Shown here in pieces: positions 7,479-17,012 of a DNA stretch of 64,000 bases. The notes under the pieces are model-generated. The model was given only the letters and a program-made list of their open reading frames with translations, ran no database searches and was not told the DNA's origin. Source of the DNA: Lelliottia jeotgali. Lineage in GTDB: Bacteria; Pseudomonadota; Gammaproteobacteria; Enterobacterales; Enterobacteriaceae. Each line of letters opens with the position of its first letter. Positions within the stretch are counted from its first letter, which is position 1. The position numbers were made by a program, and so were the translations under genes. The stretch spans positions 2,356,001 through 2,420,000 of the forward strand of contig CP018628.1 in assembly GCA_002271215.1 (NCBI GenBank), read 5' to 3'.

Positions 7479-10400
7479 TCAGAACACTCCCGTTAGCCTG
7501 CCAACCTGCACCCTCAGTACATTACTGCCGTCTTTAACGCTGATTGTCTGGTTAGTCTGCTTCATGGCGCCCTCTCCAGCCGTCGAACCATAATTCTCCC
7601 AGGTTCCACCCTTATCAAGCTTCCATCCTACGGAACCAGCAACATAATTGTTCGACTGAATGTAATTACCAATCTTCGCATTATCAATGCTGCCATCCTG
7701 AATGAACCCCGAGCTGATAAATACTTGTCCGTTATATACAAAGAAAGCTGCCTGATAATTTCCGGGATCGCTCCCGGAATAGATACCAAACTGGTCAGCA
7801 GCAAACACAACGGTGGATCTGTATGTGCTTCCTGATGGTTCAATTGACATCCCGAAACCGGTATTGTATTTGACTCCGTTCCTGACAATACCCATGTTAA
7901 GGGTATAAGATGCCTTCGCTGTTCCATCACTATTAACTTCGGCGGTCATTTTCTGATTTACGGCTGAAGTTAATTCTCCATTTGGCCCTATTTGTGCCTG
8001 TACATAGGTTGATAAATCTGCCAATCCTTTCTGGGTTGTAGCTACAGTGGTCTTCACCACAAGAATATCAGCCCTAACCTCGCCAAACTGCTGATACTGG
8101 TGCTCAACAGTTCCATGATTAGCAAGAGCATTCTCCATTATTCCTTCGAGGTTGGTATCCACTCCTTCCTGAACATTTTTAAATGCATCAGACTCACGAA
8201 TTTGCTCATCAATCAGATCAATCATTCCAGGTATGTCTGAAGATGCCTGTCCTGATGCTTCCACGAAATCAGACACACCAAAAGCGTTGCGGGTGCGAAC
8301 ATATACGTAATATGTTTTATCCGCCTGCAAACCATGAAGTGTCCACTGGTTGGAGCGCCCAAGGAATTGCGCCTGATCCTCTATATTCGCCGGATTTGTA
8401 ATCTGAGTTTGACCGGCATACCAGAACTCGAAAGAAGTGTCCGTAGTTGCCGTAATACGCATTACAGGTACAAGGTCAGAAGAGAACAGCCCTGGTGTCC
8501 AGATAACGCTTGATGGAGCAGGTGGAGCGCCAATAACCATGCTGATTTGAGTCTCAGCACCCTTCATGCCATTTTCGTTCCTTCCGCGCACACCAAGCGT
8601 ATAGCTACCAGCATTTAGGCCATAAAAATCATATCTGAACAGATCAGTTTCGTACTGCGCAACCACCTTCCCGTCATCAGTGTATACATACAGTTCAAAC
8701 ATCAATTTCTTCGTGGTAGTGGCCGTTTCCCAGGTCGCTGTTGTCTGTATGGTCTCTGAGTTAGTGTTAATGATGCGCAGATTTTCGATATTGGGGACGC
8801 GATAGCCGTTGAGCGTGTCATTAGGGACTTCAAAGACCGCCCCTTCATCAACAATGGCCTGTTTATTAGGATCATGCTGGGACGCTGTAATGCTGTACAC
8901 GGAGTTATTTTCCGTCTCAGCCACGCTCAGAATACGGAAGAGTCTGGTTGAAACGTTGCGTGTTGAGATGGCAAAAACTGTTCCGTCGCGCACCCAAGTT
9001 GGTGTGGTTTTCAGTGTTATTACGTTGTTCGCAATACTGCTGATCGAAAACTTAGCGAACTTGCCATTGCTGCCCATGATGGACATTGTATCGCCTTCAG
9101 TAATCAGCGAGGAATCAACAGCATCGACCGTTATTTTATTGCCTGCATGCGAAATGATTCTGCCACCAAGACGCGCGCCAGCATAGTTGTTGTCCATCAC
9201 TTCAACGATATCGCCTGGCGTGAAATGGATCGCATCACGAGCCATCTGAAAGGACAGGCGACTACTTTCGCGCTTTGCTGTCTCTAACAACCATTTACCG
9301 GCCCGCCATGCCTGTCCGCGCGACGTACATCCAAATGCCTCCAGCGTGGTTTCGTTGTAGTTACCACGTGCGATCATCTCATCGTCGGAAACATACTCTT
9401 TAACCTGTTCCCACCCGTTGTCAGGGTCGGTCCATGACACGACGACGGCATTGTATTTCTCAGAACGCTTCACTGAACTGCGTTTGAATTCCCCATCGAC
9501 GACGCTAGCATTAGTGATTGTCGCAATAGGATCCTGTGGCGCATCCAGCATCACAGACAAACGCATACCATCCCACAGCGCTATGCCACGGAACATGCTG
9601 GCAATCTTATCGAGAATGTCTCGGGCGCTGGCCTGCTCGGTGATGTATGCATTGAGCGTCATCCTTGGCTCTCTTCCGCCATAACCATCATCTACGAGTT
9701 GATCACAATACTGAGAGAGAACGTATAAAGCCCCATCATCAACATCAATATAGCCAGCGCGTTTAGCCAGGCCAAAGCGATTATTCCTGGCCATTTCCCG
9801 AAATAACCATGCCGGGTTATTGGTCCACGCCTTTTTTAACCCACCTGTCCATAGGCCGGAGTAAACCCGAGTAATTGGGTTGTAATTATCCGGTACATCC
9901 ACAATCAATCCGCGCAGATGATATGTACGACTTGGAGTGTCTGTATATTGATCTCGGTCGATAACTGCGCCAGCGACAGCAGAAAACGGATAATTCAGGT
10001 TATCGTCGGTGATCTCGCTATAACTATTCCAGATTGTACCATTAGAAAGAAGGTCGCTAGTGCTGTCAGCGGTGATGCGACGGACGCGAATATCAAATGG
10101 TTTGGTATCAGGAGCATCAATTAAATGCGCTTCAAGATATTCTCCGGAAATCTTTCCGGTAATGGTAACTGTTTTCGCTATAACCCACCCAGTTGATCCG
10201 GTTCGAGTTTCAAGAACGAGTGTCACCGACGTGTTTTTCTGGTTTCCTTTAGTATCTTGCTCTACCAATCCGGTAACACCGACGTTGAAGCGAACGCGCG
10301 TTACATCCTGATCTGTTATGGTGCGAACGATGGGCGTGTCGTACTTCACCTCCGTATTAACGATGCTTGTCGCCTCTATCGCTGAGAAGCCATTTATTGG

Positions 10401-10634
10401 CGATTGAGTCTCAGAACCGGGTCTCCAGGCAACACTGACACCATTGACACTGACATTCCCGCTTGCGTCTGTGACTGGCGTTTTGTTCAACTTGAAAGAA
10501 GAAAGATGTGTCTGGTCAATAGGTCCGTAGATTGGTCCCTCACTAATGAGGTCCAGCACTCTGTAAAACTGTTTGGATTTGAGGTTATCATCGAGGAGTT
10601 TGGGGGTCGATGCTTTACCACCGCCTGAAGACAT
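7479..10634 (-). CDS. J: Tail tip host specificity protein J (central fibre)
   Basis: A 1051-residue protein homologous to lambda gpJ (1132 in lambda). The N-terminus (MSSGGGKASTPKLLDDNLKS) and segments such as DLISEGPIYG are typical of the family. Fibronectin-III-like repeats lie in the middle (about residues 640-820), followed by a coiled, fibre-forming C-terminal third that determines receptor choice. It forms the tail tip with gpI and gpL and contacts the outer-membrane receptor. The frame is intact. Confidence 0.93.
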   Translation of the reverse strand: MSSGGGKASTPKLLDDNLKSKQFYRVLDLISEGPIYGPIDQTHLSSFKLNKTPVTDASGNVSVNGVSVAWRPGSETQSPINGFSAIEATSIVNTEVKYDTPIVRTITDQDVTRVRFNVGVTGLVEQDTKGNQKNTSVTLVLETRTGSTGWVIAKTVTITGKISGEYLEAHLIDAPDTKPFDIRVRRITADSTSDLLSNGTIWNSYSEITDDNLNYPFSAVAGAVIDRDQYTDTPSRTYHLRGLIVDVPDNYNPITRVYSGLWTGGLKKAWTNNPAWLFREMARNNRFGLAKRAGYIDVDDGALYVLSQYCDQLVDDGYGGREPRMTLNAYITEQASARDILDKIASMFRGIALWDGMRLSVMLDAPQDPIATITNASVVDGEFKRSSVKRSEKYNAVVVSWTDPDNGWEQVKEYVSDDEMIARGNYNETTLEAFGCTSRGQAWRAGKWLLETAKRESSRLSFQMARDAIHFTPGDIVEVMDNNYAGARLGGRIISHAGNKITVDAVDSSLITEGDTMSIMGSNGKFAKFSISSIANNVITLKTTPTWVRDGTVFAISTRNVSTRLFRILSVAETENNSVYSITASQHDPNKQAIVDEGAVFEVPNDTLNGYRVPNIENLRIINTNSETIQTTATWETATTTKKLMFELYVYTDDGKVVAQYETDLFRYDFYGLNAGSYTLGVRGRNENGMKGAETQISMVIGAPPAPSSVIWTPGLFSSDLVPVMRITATTDTSFEFWYAGQTQITNPANIEDQAQFLGRSNQWTLHGLQADKTYYVYVRTRNAFGVSDFVEASGQASSDIPGMIDLIDEQIRESDAFKNVQEGVDTNLEGIMENALANHGTVEHQYQQFGEVRADILVVKTTVATTQKGLADLSTYVQAQIGPNGELTSAVNQKMTAEVNSDGTAKASYTLNMGIVRNGVKYNTGFGMSIEPSGSTYRSTVVFAADQFGIYSGSDPGNYQAAFFVYNGQVFISSGFIQDGSIDNAKIGNYIQSNNYVAGSVGWKLDKGGTWENYGSTAGEGAMKQTNQTISVKDGSNVLRVQVGRLTGVF

Positions 10635-10643
10635 AGCGCCACC

Positions 10644-11171
10644 TTAGCTAATTGATTCTGTCCAGTCCTGGTTGTTGCTTGTGTCGATACCAAGAGAAAT
10701 AACGTTCGACCCGACTTCCATCTCACCAAGCAGGATTGGCACTGGCCGCCCCTGCCCAACCCTGTTCTCTGCACTGGTGAATGAGTTATTTGTCAGGGTG
10801 TTTGTTTCTGCCGATTCTGCCGACGTTTTGGTTTTCATATTTCGGGACATGTAGACCGAGTAGGCAATTGACGCCACGCTGACAGCCACCGCAATCCATG
10901 CTGCAGCAGCAGCGGTAATCGCCCCTTCCACTACCGGCACGAACAGGACAACTGAGCCGTCTTTAAGGTGTCTGTCTAGATGCCATTGCATCGCAGATGC
11001 CTCAACATCCTCGCCCGCCACCCGTACCCGTAGTTTTGTATTAAGAAAGGCTTTTTTGAATTCGAAATCCTGTGCCAGCAAAAGGCGTAACCCCTGTGCA
11101 GGCGTATCAACATTCAGGGATACCTGGCGGTGAAATCTGCGTAAATTCCCTGCAAATTTAAAGATGAGCAC
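10644..11171 (-). CDS. I: Tail assembly protein I
   Basis: A 175-residue lambda gpI-type protein with an N-terminal ubiquitin-like region, a hydrophobic alanine-rich segment (about residues 83-110) and a conserved end (GRPVPILLGEMEVGSNVISLGI). It starts at GTG with TGGAGG 8 bases upstream, overlapping the K gene by 58 bases, the arrangement seen in lambda. It is needed for tail-tip assembly with J, K and L. Confidence 0.88.
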   Translation of the reverse strand: MLIFKFAGNLRRFHRQVSLNVDTPAQGLRLLLAQDFEFKKAFLNTKLRVRVAGEDVEASAMQWHLDRHLKDGSVVLFVPVVEGAITAAAAAWIAVAVSVASIAYSVYMSRNMKTKTSAESAETNTLTNNSFTSAENRVGQGRPVPILLGEMEVGSNVISLGIDTSNNQDWTESIS

Positions 11172-11836
11172 TGTTTGTGCCTCCAGATTGAATGCGTCTG
11201 CTTAATGTATGCCGGGCGCATTTGTTCTCGCCTGCTGAGGTGTCCGGCATGGTCATGGTGAAGCACCAGGTTGTCATCAAGGAGAATCATTGCGTGGCAA
11301 GGATCGGCCCCCAGGAATGGCTGCCTGATGATGACGTCGCCTGGCCGGGCATCCTGCATGGATACCTGATAGAAATCATTGGCCGGCATGTTAGCCAGAT
11401 AGAGATTCTCTCCCCGCAGCCACCATCCGTTTGTGCGTTCAAAGTCAGGCAAGTCAATTCCGCACAGGTGATATGCGTCCCTGAAAAGGGTGTAACAGTC
11501 CATCACGCCATGTTCGAACTTGCGCCCCAGCAGGAGCGGCACAGGCCTGTATTTTCTCAGCTCCCCGTCAGTTGCCAGCCACCAGGAAATCCCAGTCATC
11601 ACCTGCATCTGCCGGTCAGCGCCAGAAAGCGCTGGCTGGCTTTGCGGGTGCGAATGAAAAACCGCTGTAACCTCTCCTTCATCCTCTGCTGCAAGCCAGT
11701 CATCGTCACTTATACGGAAGTGATGCCAGGGCTCCGGATGCACATTCAGACAGCGAAACACTCGCTCATCATTCAGGATCAACGCGCACACTTCATCCTG
11801 CGACGAGGCCGCATAGTCAAGTAACTCTTGCATCAT
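11114..11836 (-). CDS. K: Tail assembly protein K (JAMM plus NlpC/P60 domains)
   Basis: A 240-residue two-domain protein. An N-terminal Mov34/JAMM metallopeptidase motif (HSHP followed by S and D about 9 residues later, near residue 70) is joined to an NlpC/P60-type domain with Cys in MDCYTLFRD and His in DPCHAMILL. Lambda gpK acts in tail-tip assembly and may cut peptidoglycan during DNA entry. The start at 11836 gives the ATGA overlap with the L stop; a second ATG follows directly. Confidence 0.9.
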   Translation of the reverse strand: MMQELLDYAASSQDEVCALILNDERVFRCLNVHPEPWHHFRISDDDWLAAEDEGEVTAVFHSHPQSQPALSGADRQMQVMTGISWWLATDGELRKYRPVPLLLGRKFEHGVMDCYTLFRDAYHLCGIDLPDFERTNGWWLRGENLYLANMPANDFYQVSMQDARPGDVIIRQPFLGADPCHAMILLDDNLVLHHDHAGHLSRREQMRPAYIKQTHSIWRHKQCSSLNLQGIYADFTARYP

Positions 11837-12537
11837 GAAACCTTTTGAGAGCCTGGGAAGCTGCTTATTGGCATTGGTTCCGGTCGTGGATATCGGAATC
11901 GGCATCCGGTCCGGCGGTGGGAGCATTTGTCTTTCGCCGGGTCCGTGGTTGGATTGTCACGCTCATCTGCAACTGGCGGTCCGTCATACCCGCACCCCAC
12001 GCCGCGATACTGCCACTGGCAAACGTCGGCGAGAATGGTGCGGGCCGGGATAATGGCGTTATCGCAGTCAATCGGTGTCGCCAGCGTGTAGGTCACCTGC
12101 TCGAAAGTCTCCTCCGTCATCTCCTCGACAACGTAGCGGGAAACAGCCTCCTGTGTCGGATCGGCATCAGGGTTCCCGTTCGGGAAATTAACCGCGTCCA
12201 GGTACTTCACCGGAACCTGTCTTCGGGTGATGACCACTCCCAGCATGTCATCAAAGTCATGGTTGATCCCAGTCAGTAGACCGGTAACGTTCGCCACCGC
12301 CATCGATGGCCGCGCGTATGTGCCTTCGTTCTTTGACTCGAAGCCTTCAACGGCGATCGGATATGCCTGGTACTGGTTTCCCTTCCAGATTACGTTACCG
12401 TAGTAGCCGTTCGTTCCAGAATGAAAGCGGATAAGATCACCGCCGTATGGCTGCAGGTCTGCTTCAAAAAGGTCGATGAACGCGCCGACTCCCGCATCGA
12501 CACTATCGATAATTAAATTTACTGGTATGTCGCGCAC
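11833..12537 (-). CDS. L: Minor tail protein L
   Basis: A 234-residue gpL homologue. Four cysteines near the C-terminus (DVCQW, VGCGYDG, DKCSH, TGCRF) match the iron-sulfur ligands described for lambda gpL. It sits at the base of the tail tip where the tube meets J. The final ~15 residues (RFRYPRPEPMP) diverge slightly from the usual family ending, but the SSFPG motif is kept. Confidence 0.9.
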   Translation of the reverse strand: MRDIPVNLIIDSVDAGVGAFIDLFEADLQPYGGDLIRFHSGTNGYYGNVIWKGNQYQAYPIAVEGFESKNEGTYARPSMAVANVTGLLTGINHDFDDMLGVVITRRQVPVKYLDAVNFPNGNPDADPTQEAVSRYVVEEMTEETFEQVTYTLATPIDCDNAIIPARTILADVCQWQYRGVGCGYDGPPVADERDNPTTDPAKDKCSHRRTGCRFRYPRPEPMPISSFPGSQKVS

Positions 12538-12550
12538 GGCAAACTCCCAT

Positions 12551-12575
12551 TAAAAAAGCCACCCTGAGGTGGCTT
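12551..12575 (-). terminator. Terminator between M and L
   Basis: On the minus strand AAGCCACC-TCAG-GGTGGCTT is followed by six T's. It overlaps the M stop codon, inside the late operon. Confidence 0.8.
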
Positions 12576-12927
12576 ATCTTGGTACTTGTTCAAATGTGGC
12601 CGTTAGTTCGTATAGCAGCCCGGTCTTTGTCATGCTCCAGGAGCGGCAAACAAACAGTTTTTGCACTCCAGTATCAGATGGCGTCCAGTAGAAAGACTGC
12701 ACCGCCATACGTGCCTTGAGGAAAGCATCCGCAGCTTTCGCAGCATTCGGCCTTGAGCATTTCGCATCATCCACGCCTGTGAATGTCAGCGAGTATTTAT
12801 CCATTAGCGGGTTGATGCCCTTCACCTGGCGCTGCTCGTAGCCATCGCCTAATTTCACCGCTGCTACATTTGGCGTGCGTTCGACTGAGTAGCCTTTTTG
12901 TGGTGACCATGTGAATGTTTCTGGCAT
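12574..12927 (-). CDS. M: Minor tail protein M
   Basis: A 117-residue gpM-family protein starting MPETFTWSPQKGYSVERTPN, with the family motif LGDGYEQR and the C-terminal LTATFEQVPR. Lambda gpM joins the tape measure/tube to the tip. It lies in the conserved H-M-L-K-I-J order. A strong hairpin terminator follows its stop. Confidence 0.9.
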   Translation of the reverse strand: MPETFTWSPQKGYSVERTPNVAAVKLGDGYEQRQVKGINPLMDKYSLTFTGVDDAKCSRPNAAKAADAFLKARMAVQSFYWTPSDTGVQKLFVCRSWSMTKTGLLYELTATFEQVPR

Positions 12928-12979
12928 TTGGTTCTCCGTAGTATGATTACGTTGCTAATTCACAAACAATAGGAACTGT

Positions 12980-13204
12980 ATGGATAACGTAAGCAAGGCC
13001 CAGAAAGATATTTTTGCCATAAAAATAGTCCTTCAAAATATGATTGCCTTAATGGACAAGGATGCTCAGGAAGTTCTTAAAAAGCTTACTTCCGAGATGA
13101 CAGATACAATGGTTTCATCTGGAGGAGATTTAGCTCATCACTTCGAATACATCAGGGAATCTGCGATGGAAATGATTAACATTGCAACCAAAGAGCCTGA
13201 ATGA
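12980..13204 (+). CDS. Small opposite-strand protein inside the tail operon (moron candidate)
   Basis: A 74-residue acidic, helical protein on the plus strand between H and M, both on the minus strand. AGGAA lies 7 bases before the ATG. No domain is recognised. Opposite orientation, flanking non-coding space and lower GC suggest an independently expressed cargo gene. A convincing promoter could not be pinned down. Confidence 0.6.
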   Translation: MDNVSKAQKDIFAIKIVLQNMIALMDKDAQEVLKKLTSEMTDTMVSSGGDLAHHFEYIRESAMEMINIATKEPE

Positions 13205-13227
13205 TCATTAAGCGGTCGTTTGGCCGC

Positions 13228-16200
13228 TTATTTTCTTCTGCCCTGCAACATGCCGTTTGGGCGTGTACTCTGATCAATCATCATCTTCAGCATGTCGTTG
13301 TTCCACGCCTTTCGTAGCCGTGAAATTTCTTCATCCCCAACCCCACCAGTAGTATTAATCACAAGATTCATTACCGGGTTGAACGATGCCCCGCCACCAT
13401 TCGATCCAATATCTCTATTGCTAATCACCCGCCCACTGTCACCCGGTATCATGTACTGGCTGCCGTTGCTGGCTTTGAAAATCTCAGGCTTTCCGCCCTC
13501 GCCCACGCGGTACATGGAGCTGGCAGACACTGGACCGCCGTGTTCTCGACCGCCACCATATGAGATGCTCGCAACGTTCGACAGCAATGACGCTCCAGCA
13601 GAGGCGATGGCTGCATAGTTCGCAAGTTTTTGCGCTGGAGTCAGCGCTGTCGGATCAGCCATGGCCTGCATGATTGCGGTATTCAGGCTGAGGGTAGACT
13701 GGGCAATCGCAAACGCTTTACTGGCTGCGAACATGACCTGGTACGCCGCGTTACTCTTGCCAGCGGAGTCAGCAATTATCGACGCCAGACTATCAAAACC
13801 CTGGGACGCAGAGCCCAGAATAGAAAGAACGGATTCTCTTTGCTGATCTGCCTCCGTTTGAGCTATTTGCATGCGCGCATTTGATGCCTGCAGCTGGATT
13901 GCAGTTTTGGCGTCTTCGTAAAGCTGGGTATTTTGCTTATCCAGTTCCTGATATTTAGCTAGTGCCTCAAGTTTTTGCGTCTCCTGGAGATTAATTTGTG
14001 CCAGCGGATCCACTGATGCCCCAGTAAGGGGGTTGGATGAGGTATTTCCTGCAGCTATCTCCTGCTTGGCATACTTCTGCCCCTGCTCAGCCTCTTTGCG
14101 CTTCTGAATAGAGATTGTCGCCTGCTCGTTTGCCTCCCCAAGCGCCCGCGCTTCCGCCAGTTGCTGCTGAGTGGCTGCACTGCCAAGAGACTGCTCCGCA
14201 CGTAGTCCCGCCTCCTGGATACGGCGTTTTTCTATTGACTCTGTAGTCAGGTCAGATTGGGCGCGAAGCTTTTCCAGTTTCTGGGCGACGGACTCGGCCT
14301 GTGTAGCGGCCTGCTTCCCTGATGATGCAGCTTGGTCTGCAGCTTTCTTTTGGGCTCGCTGCGCTTCAACGGAATCAAATTCAGCTGCCGCTCTCTCGCG
14401 TGCCAGGCGAACATCATTTTCGTTGCCGCCGAGCTGTCTGATTTCCTGCTCAGCTTTGAGTTGTGCGCGCTTGCGTTCGTTGAGTTCGCCCTGTAATTCC
14501 ACTTGGGCAGAAAGTTTATCGAGGTAATCCTGCACCCCTTTGGGTCGCTCAATCTTAATGCTTGAGGAGTTAAACTTTTCCTTCTCAGCAGTTGCAAAAT
14601 TGAGCATTTTGCCGAGATTGCTCATCATGCCCGCAGCAACCCCAGCAGCCTCACCGTCGCGGCGAAGCAGGTCAATGCCCTGAAGCAAGGTTCCGTTGAG
14701 TTGCGCCCGGAGGATCCCAACACTTCTGACTGTCTGGCTTAACCTATTCTCAGCCGCGTCTACTTTGCCGGCCTGGATTGCCAGATCACGGTTGATATTT
14801 GCATAATCCTCTGCAACGGCAGCTGCCCCACGGATCTGAGCGGCCTGCTCTATAAACGTTTTACGCTGAGCTAATTCGTCATATTCGCGGGTTAAATCTG
14901 ATATAGCTTCACGCTGATCAATCATCGACTGTTCGGCTTTAGCGATATTTGCAGCTAATTGCGTCGAGTTCATCTCCTTCATTTTCGCCAGAACTCCATT
15001 GAGAGAGTCGGCAAATTCAATGCTCTCTTGCCTTGCTTGCTGCGCCTTCTGGTAGAAATAGAAGATGGCGGCCCCTGCAAGCATGGCAGCCCCTGCTGGT
15101 CCACCCACGAGAGCCAGCGCCCCTCTGGCCATGCCAACGGCTACGGAAGCATTCCGCGCAGCTGCTGCTGCCGTGTTTTGCGCAGTTGCCTGAGCAATTT
15201 CTGCCTGGGCAAGGCTGAGCGAGGCATTTCGAGCGGCGGTTTTGGCGGCGATAAGGCTGTTTAGCGCAAAAGTTTCGGCTGCACTTCCGCGGGCAACGTT
15301 GTACTCGGCCTGCGCCAGATTCAGGGCTGATAAAGCCGCTTCTTTGTCGGCTAGGGTTTTCCTGACTAAAGCAGTCGTAGCTATTTGGACATTTTGTGCA
15401 GCCTGCACATCGGCTGCGGCTTGTTGTCGGCTGGCGGCGATGCTTTGAAGTTTGGCTGTTGTAGCCATTGCCAAGGCACCCACATACCGCGCCCCCATAA
15501 CACCAGCGAATACAATGGCTGCTGATGATGCTGCGTCGATGACGCCTTTCATTTGCTCGGCGTTATTTCCGAACTCCAGCATCCAGTCCGCAGATTTAAT
15601 CAGCCCATTGGTGAATTCCTGCAGCGCGCCCGTTTCATTTTCGAAGGCAACCAGGATAGAGGTAACCGCAGTGCGAAGACGCACGGTAGCGTCAGTGATG
15701 TTATTCGACATCCCGGCAGCTGCGGCCGTGTTTTCTTCAAGAGAGTGGCGGAGGCCTTCGGTGAGTTGCCTGGCCGTCAATTGCCCGGCCGCGCCAAGCG
15801 CGCGGATCGCTGCAGCAGACTGTCCACTGGCGGCGGCGATGTCATTAATGACTGAAGGAATGGCTGTGGTTAGCGTCTCCCACTGGTCGGCGGCTACCTT
15901 CCCGGTATTGACAGACTTTGAGAAGGCGTCAATTGCAGCCCCGGCACGATCTGCTGATGTGGCATTCTTAACGAACGCATACGACATCGAGTCCTGCACG
16001 TCCATGGCCTGAGTTGTGACGTACCCCATACTGCGAAGACTGTCGGCAGTACGAATGTAAAGCTCCTGCGCCTCACTCAGCGCACGGTAGGTTCCGTTGG
16101 CCGTATTAAGCAGGCGCTTCTGAACCATCTCAAATTCGGACTGGCTGGCCGTAGCCATCTGCACGCGTTCAGCCATCTCCTGATACTTCTGAACCATATC

Positions 16201-16413
16201 CGCCGCCTCACGTAACGCAGCGGCGGCAATCACGCCTTTGATAGTTGCAGCCAATTTGTTTAAGCCGGAGTCAAGATTTTCAGAGGCATTACTGGTGCTG
16301 TCAAAGCTGTTTTGCATGCTATCAAGCGCATCCTCAGCTTGTTGCTGGGCATCAAGCAGGGCCGCAACATCCGCGCTGACTTCATAGTAAATCTCACCTA
16401 CATTTGTAGACAT
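13228..16413 (-). CDS. H: Tail tape measure protein (H)
   Basis: A 1061-residue protein, rich in Ala/Gln helices, with a lambda-like tape measure N-terminus (residues ~80-260, NIT/SVIN/ALGAAGQLTARQL motifs), a hydrophobic Gly/Ala segment near 430-455, long coiled coils (460-850) and the C-terminal PV.NLVINTTG region. It sets tail length and is ejected with the DNA. The frame is intact, so the tail module has not decayed. Confidence 0.93.
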   Translation of the reverse strand: MSTNVGEIYYEVSADVAALLDAQQQAEDALDSMQNSFDSTSNASENLDSGLNKLAATIKGVIAAAALREAADMVQKYQEMAERVQMATASQSEFEMVQKRLLNTANGTYRALSEAQELYIRTADSLRSMGYVTTQAMDVQDSMSYAFVKNATSADRAGAAIDAFSKSVNTGKVAADQWETLTTAIPSVINDIAAASGQSAAAIRALGAAGQLTARQLTEGLRHSLEENTAAAAGMSNNITDATVRLRTAVTSILVAFENETGALQEFTNGLIKSADWMLEFGNNAEQMKGVIDAASSAAIVFAGVMGARYVGALAMATTAKLQSIAASRQQAAADVQAAQNVQIATTALVRKTLADKEAALSALNLAQAEYNVARGSAAETFALNSLIAAKTAARNASLSLAQAEIAQATAQNTAAAAARNASVAVGMARGALALVGGPAGAAMLAGAAIFYFYQKAQQARQESIEFADSLNGVLAKMKEMNSTQLAANIAKAEQSMIDQREAISDLTREYDELAQRKTFIEQAAQIRGAAAVAEDYANINRDLAIQAGKVDAAENRLSQTVRSVGILRAQLNGTLLQGIDLLRRDGEAAGVAAGMMSNLGKMLNFATAEKEKFNSSSIKIERPKGVQDYLDKLSAQVELQGELNERKRAQLKAEQEIRQLGGNENDVRLARERAAAEFDSVEAQRAQKKAADQAASSGKQAATQAESVAQKLEKLRAQSDLTTESIEKRRIQEAGLRAEQSLGSAATQQQLAEARALGEANEQATISIQKRKEAEQGQKYAKQEIAAGNTSSNPLTGASVDPLAQINLQETQKLEALAKYQELDKQNTQLYEDAKTAIQLQASNARMQIAQTEADQQRESVLSILGSASQGFDSLASIIADSAGKSNAAYQVMFAASKAFAIAQSTLSLNTAIMQAMADPTALTPAQKLANYAAIASAGASLLSNVASISYGGGREHGGPVSASSMYRVGEGGKPEIFKASNGSQYMIPGDSGRVISNRDIGSNGGGASFNPVMNLVINTTGGVGDEEISRLRKAWNNDMLKMMIDQSTRPNGMLQGRRK

Positions 16414-16431
16414 CTACTTTTCTCCGGGTAA

Positions 16432-16456
16432 TAAAAAACCCCGCCTGAGCGAGGTT
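16432..16456 (-). terminator. Terminator upstream of the tape measure gene
   Basis: Minus strand AACCTCGC-TCAG-GCGGGGTT (one A/C mismatch) followed by a T6 run; it lies between the membrane-anchored protein gene and H. Confidence 0.7.
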
Positions 16457-16477
16457 GTTCAATGGTAAGGTTCCGCA

Positions 16478-16918
16478 CTAGAATGTAGAAATGACCACAA
16501 CAGCTATAACGATAATTACTATGACGCCAATAACCTGCCCCATTAAACTATTACGCTCTTCTGATTCTATTATTTCGGCATTTATGCGATGCGTTTTATC
16601 CATCATTTCTGCAGCAGAGGCGCTCAGTTCTTCTGCGTAAATCCCGCAAATAGCCGCCTGAGCCATCACTGGCAGCGGCGATAAAAATTCATCAAACTGA
16701 TCATTCAAATCTAAGGAGGCTTGATGGATGTTACCTCCAGACGAAAGCACTTCCTGCGTTTTCATATTTCTAATGGCTACAAGCGCTCTGATCCTTTCTC
16801 TGTTGGCTTTATAGGCCTTATTCCCTGCGTCAGTCTCAATCTCGGTGAAATAATCCTCGGGCACACCCGGTATATCCATTTTCATATCCCTATTCCCCAT
16901 TGGTAAAAGTGAAATCAT
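16478..16918 (-). CDS. Putative membrane-anchored phage protein, unknown function
   Basis: The frame encodes a helical protein ending in a single transmembrane helix (VIGVIVIIVIAVVVIS), so it is probably a tail-anchored protein facing the cytosol. Three starts are possible (16918, 16900, 16885); the region around GGGGAATAGGGAT favours an internal ATG near 16885-16900, and the longest plausible form is given. It sits between the tail chaperone-like gene and the tape measure gene, where most lambdoids have nothing. It may be a cargo gene rather than a tail part. Confidence 0.55.
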   Translation of the reverse strand: MISLLPMGNRDMKMDIPGVPEDYFTEIETDAGNKAYKANRERIRALVAIRNMKTQEVLSSGGNIHQASLDLNDQFDEFLSPLPVMAQAAICGIYAEELSASAAEMMDKTHRINAEIIESEERNSLMGQVIGVIVIIVIAVVVISTF

Positions 16919-17012
16919 CCTACCCAGGAATAGCACAGGCGCAACGGCAAACGCTGATTTATTGATCTCAGTCGACCCGAAACGGTAAAGCCGCCATATT
17001 GGATATGCTGAA

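Noticed and set aside
10404..10628. Plus-strand frames within J, H and other tail genes
   Set aside because: They lie antisense to long conserved proteins and lack starts with ribosome sites.
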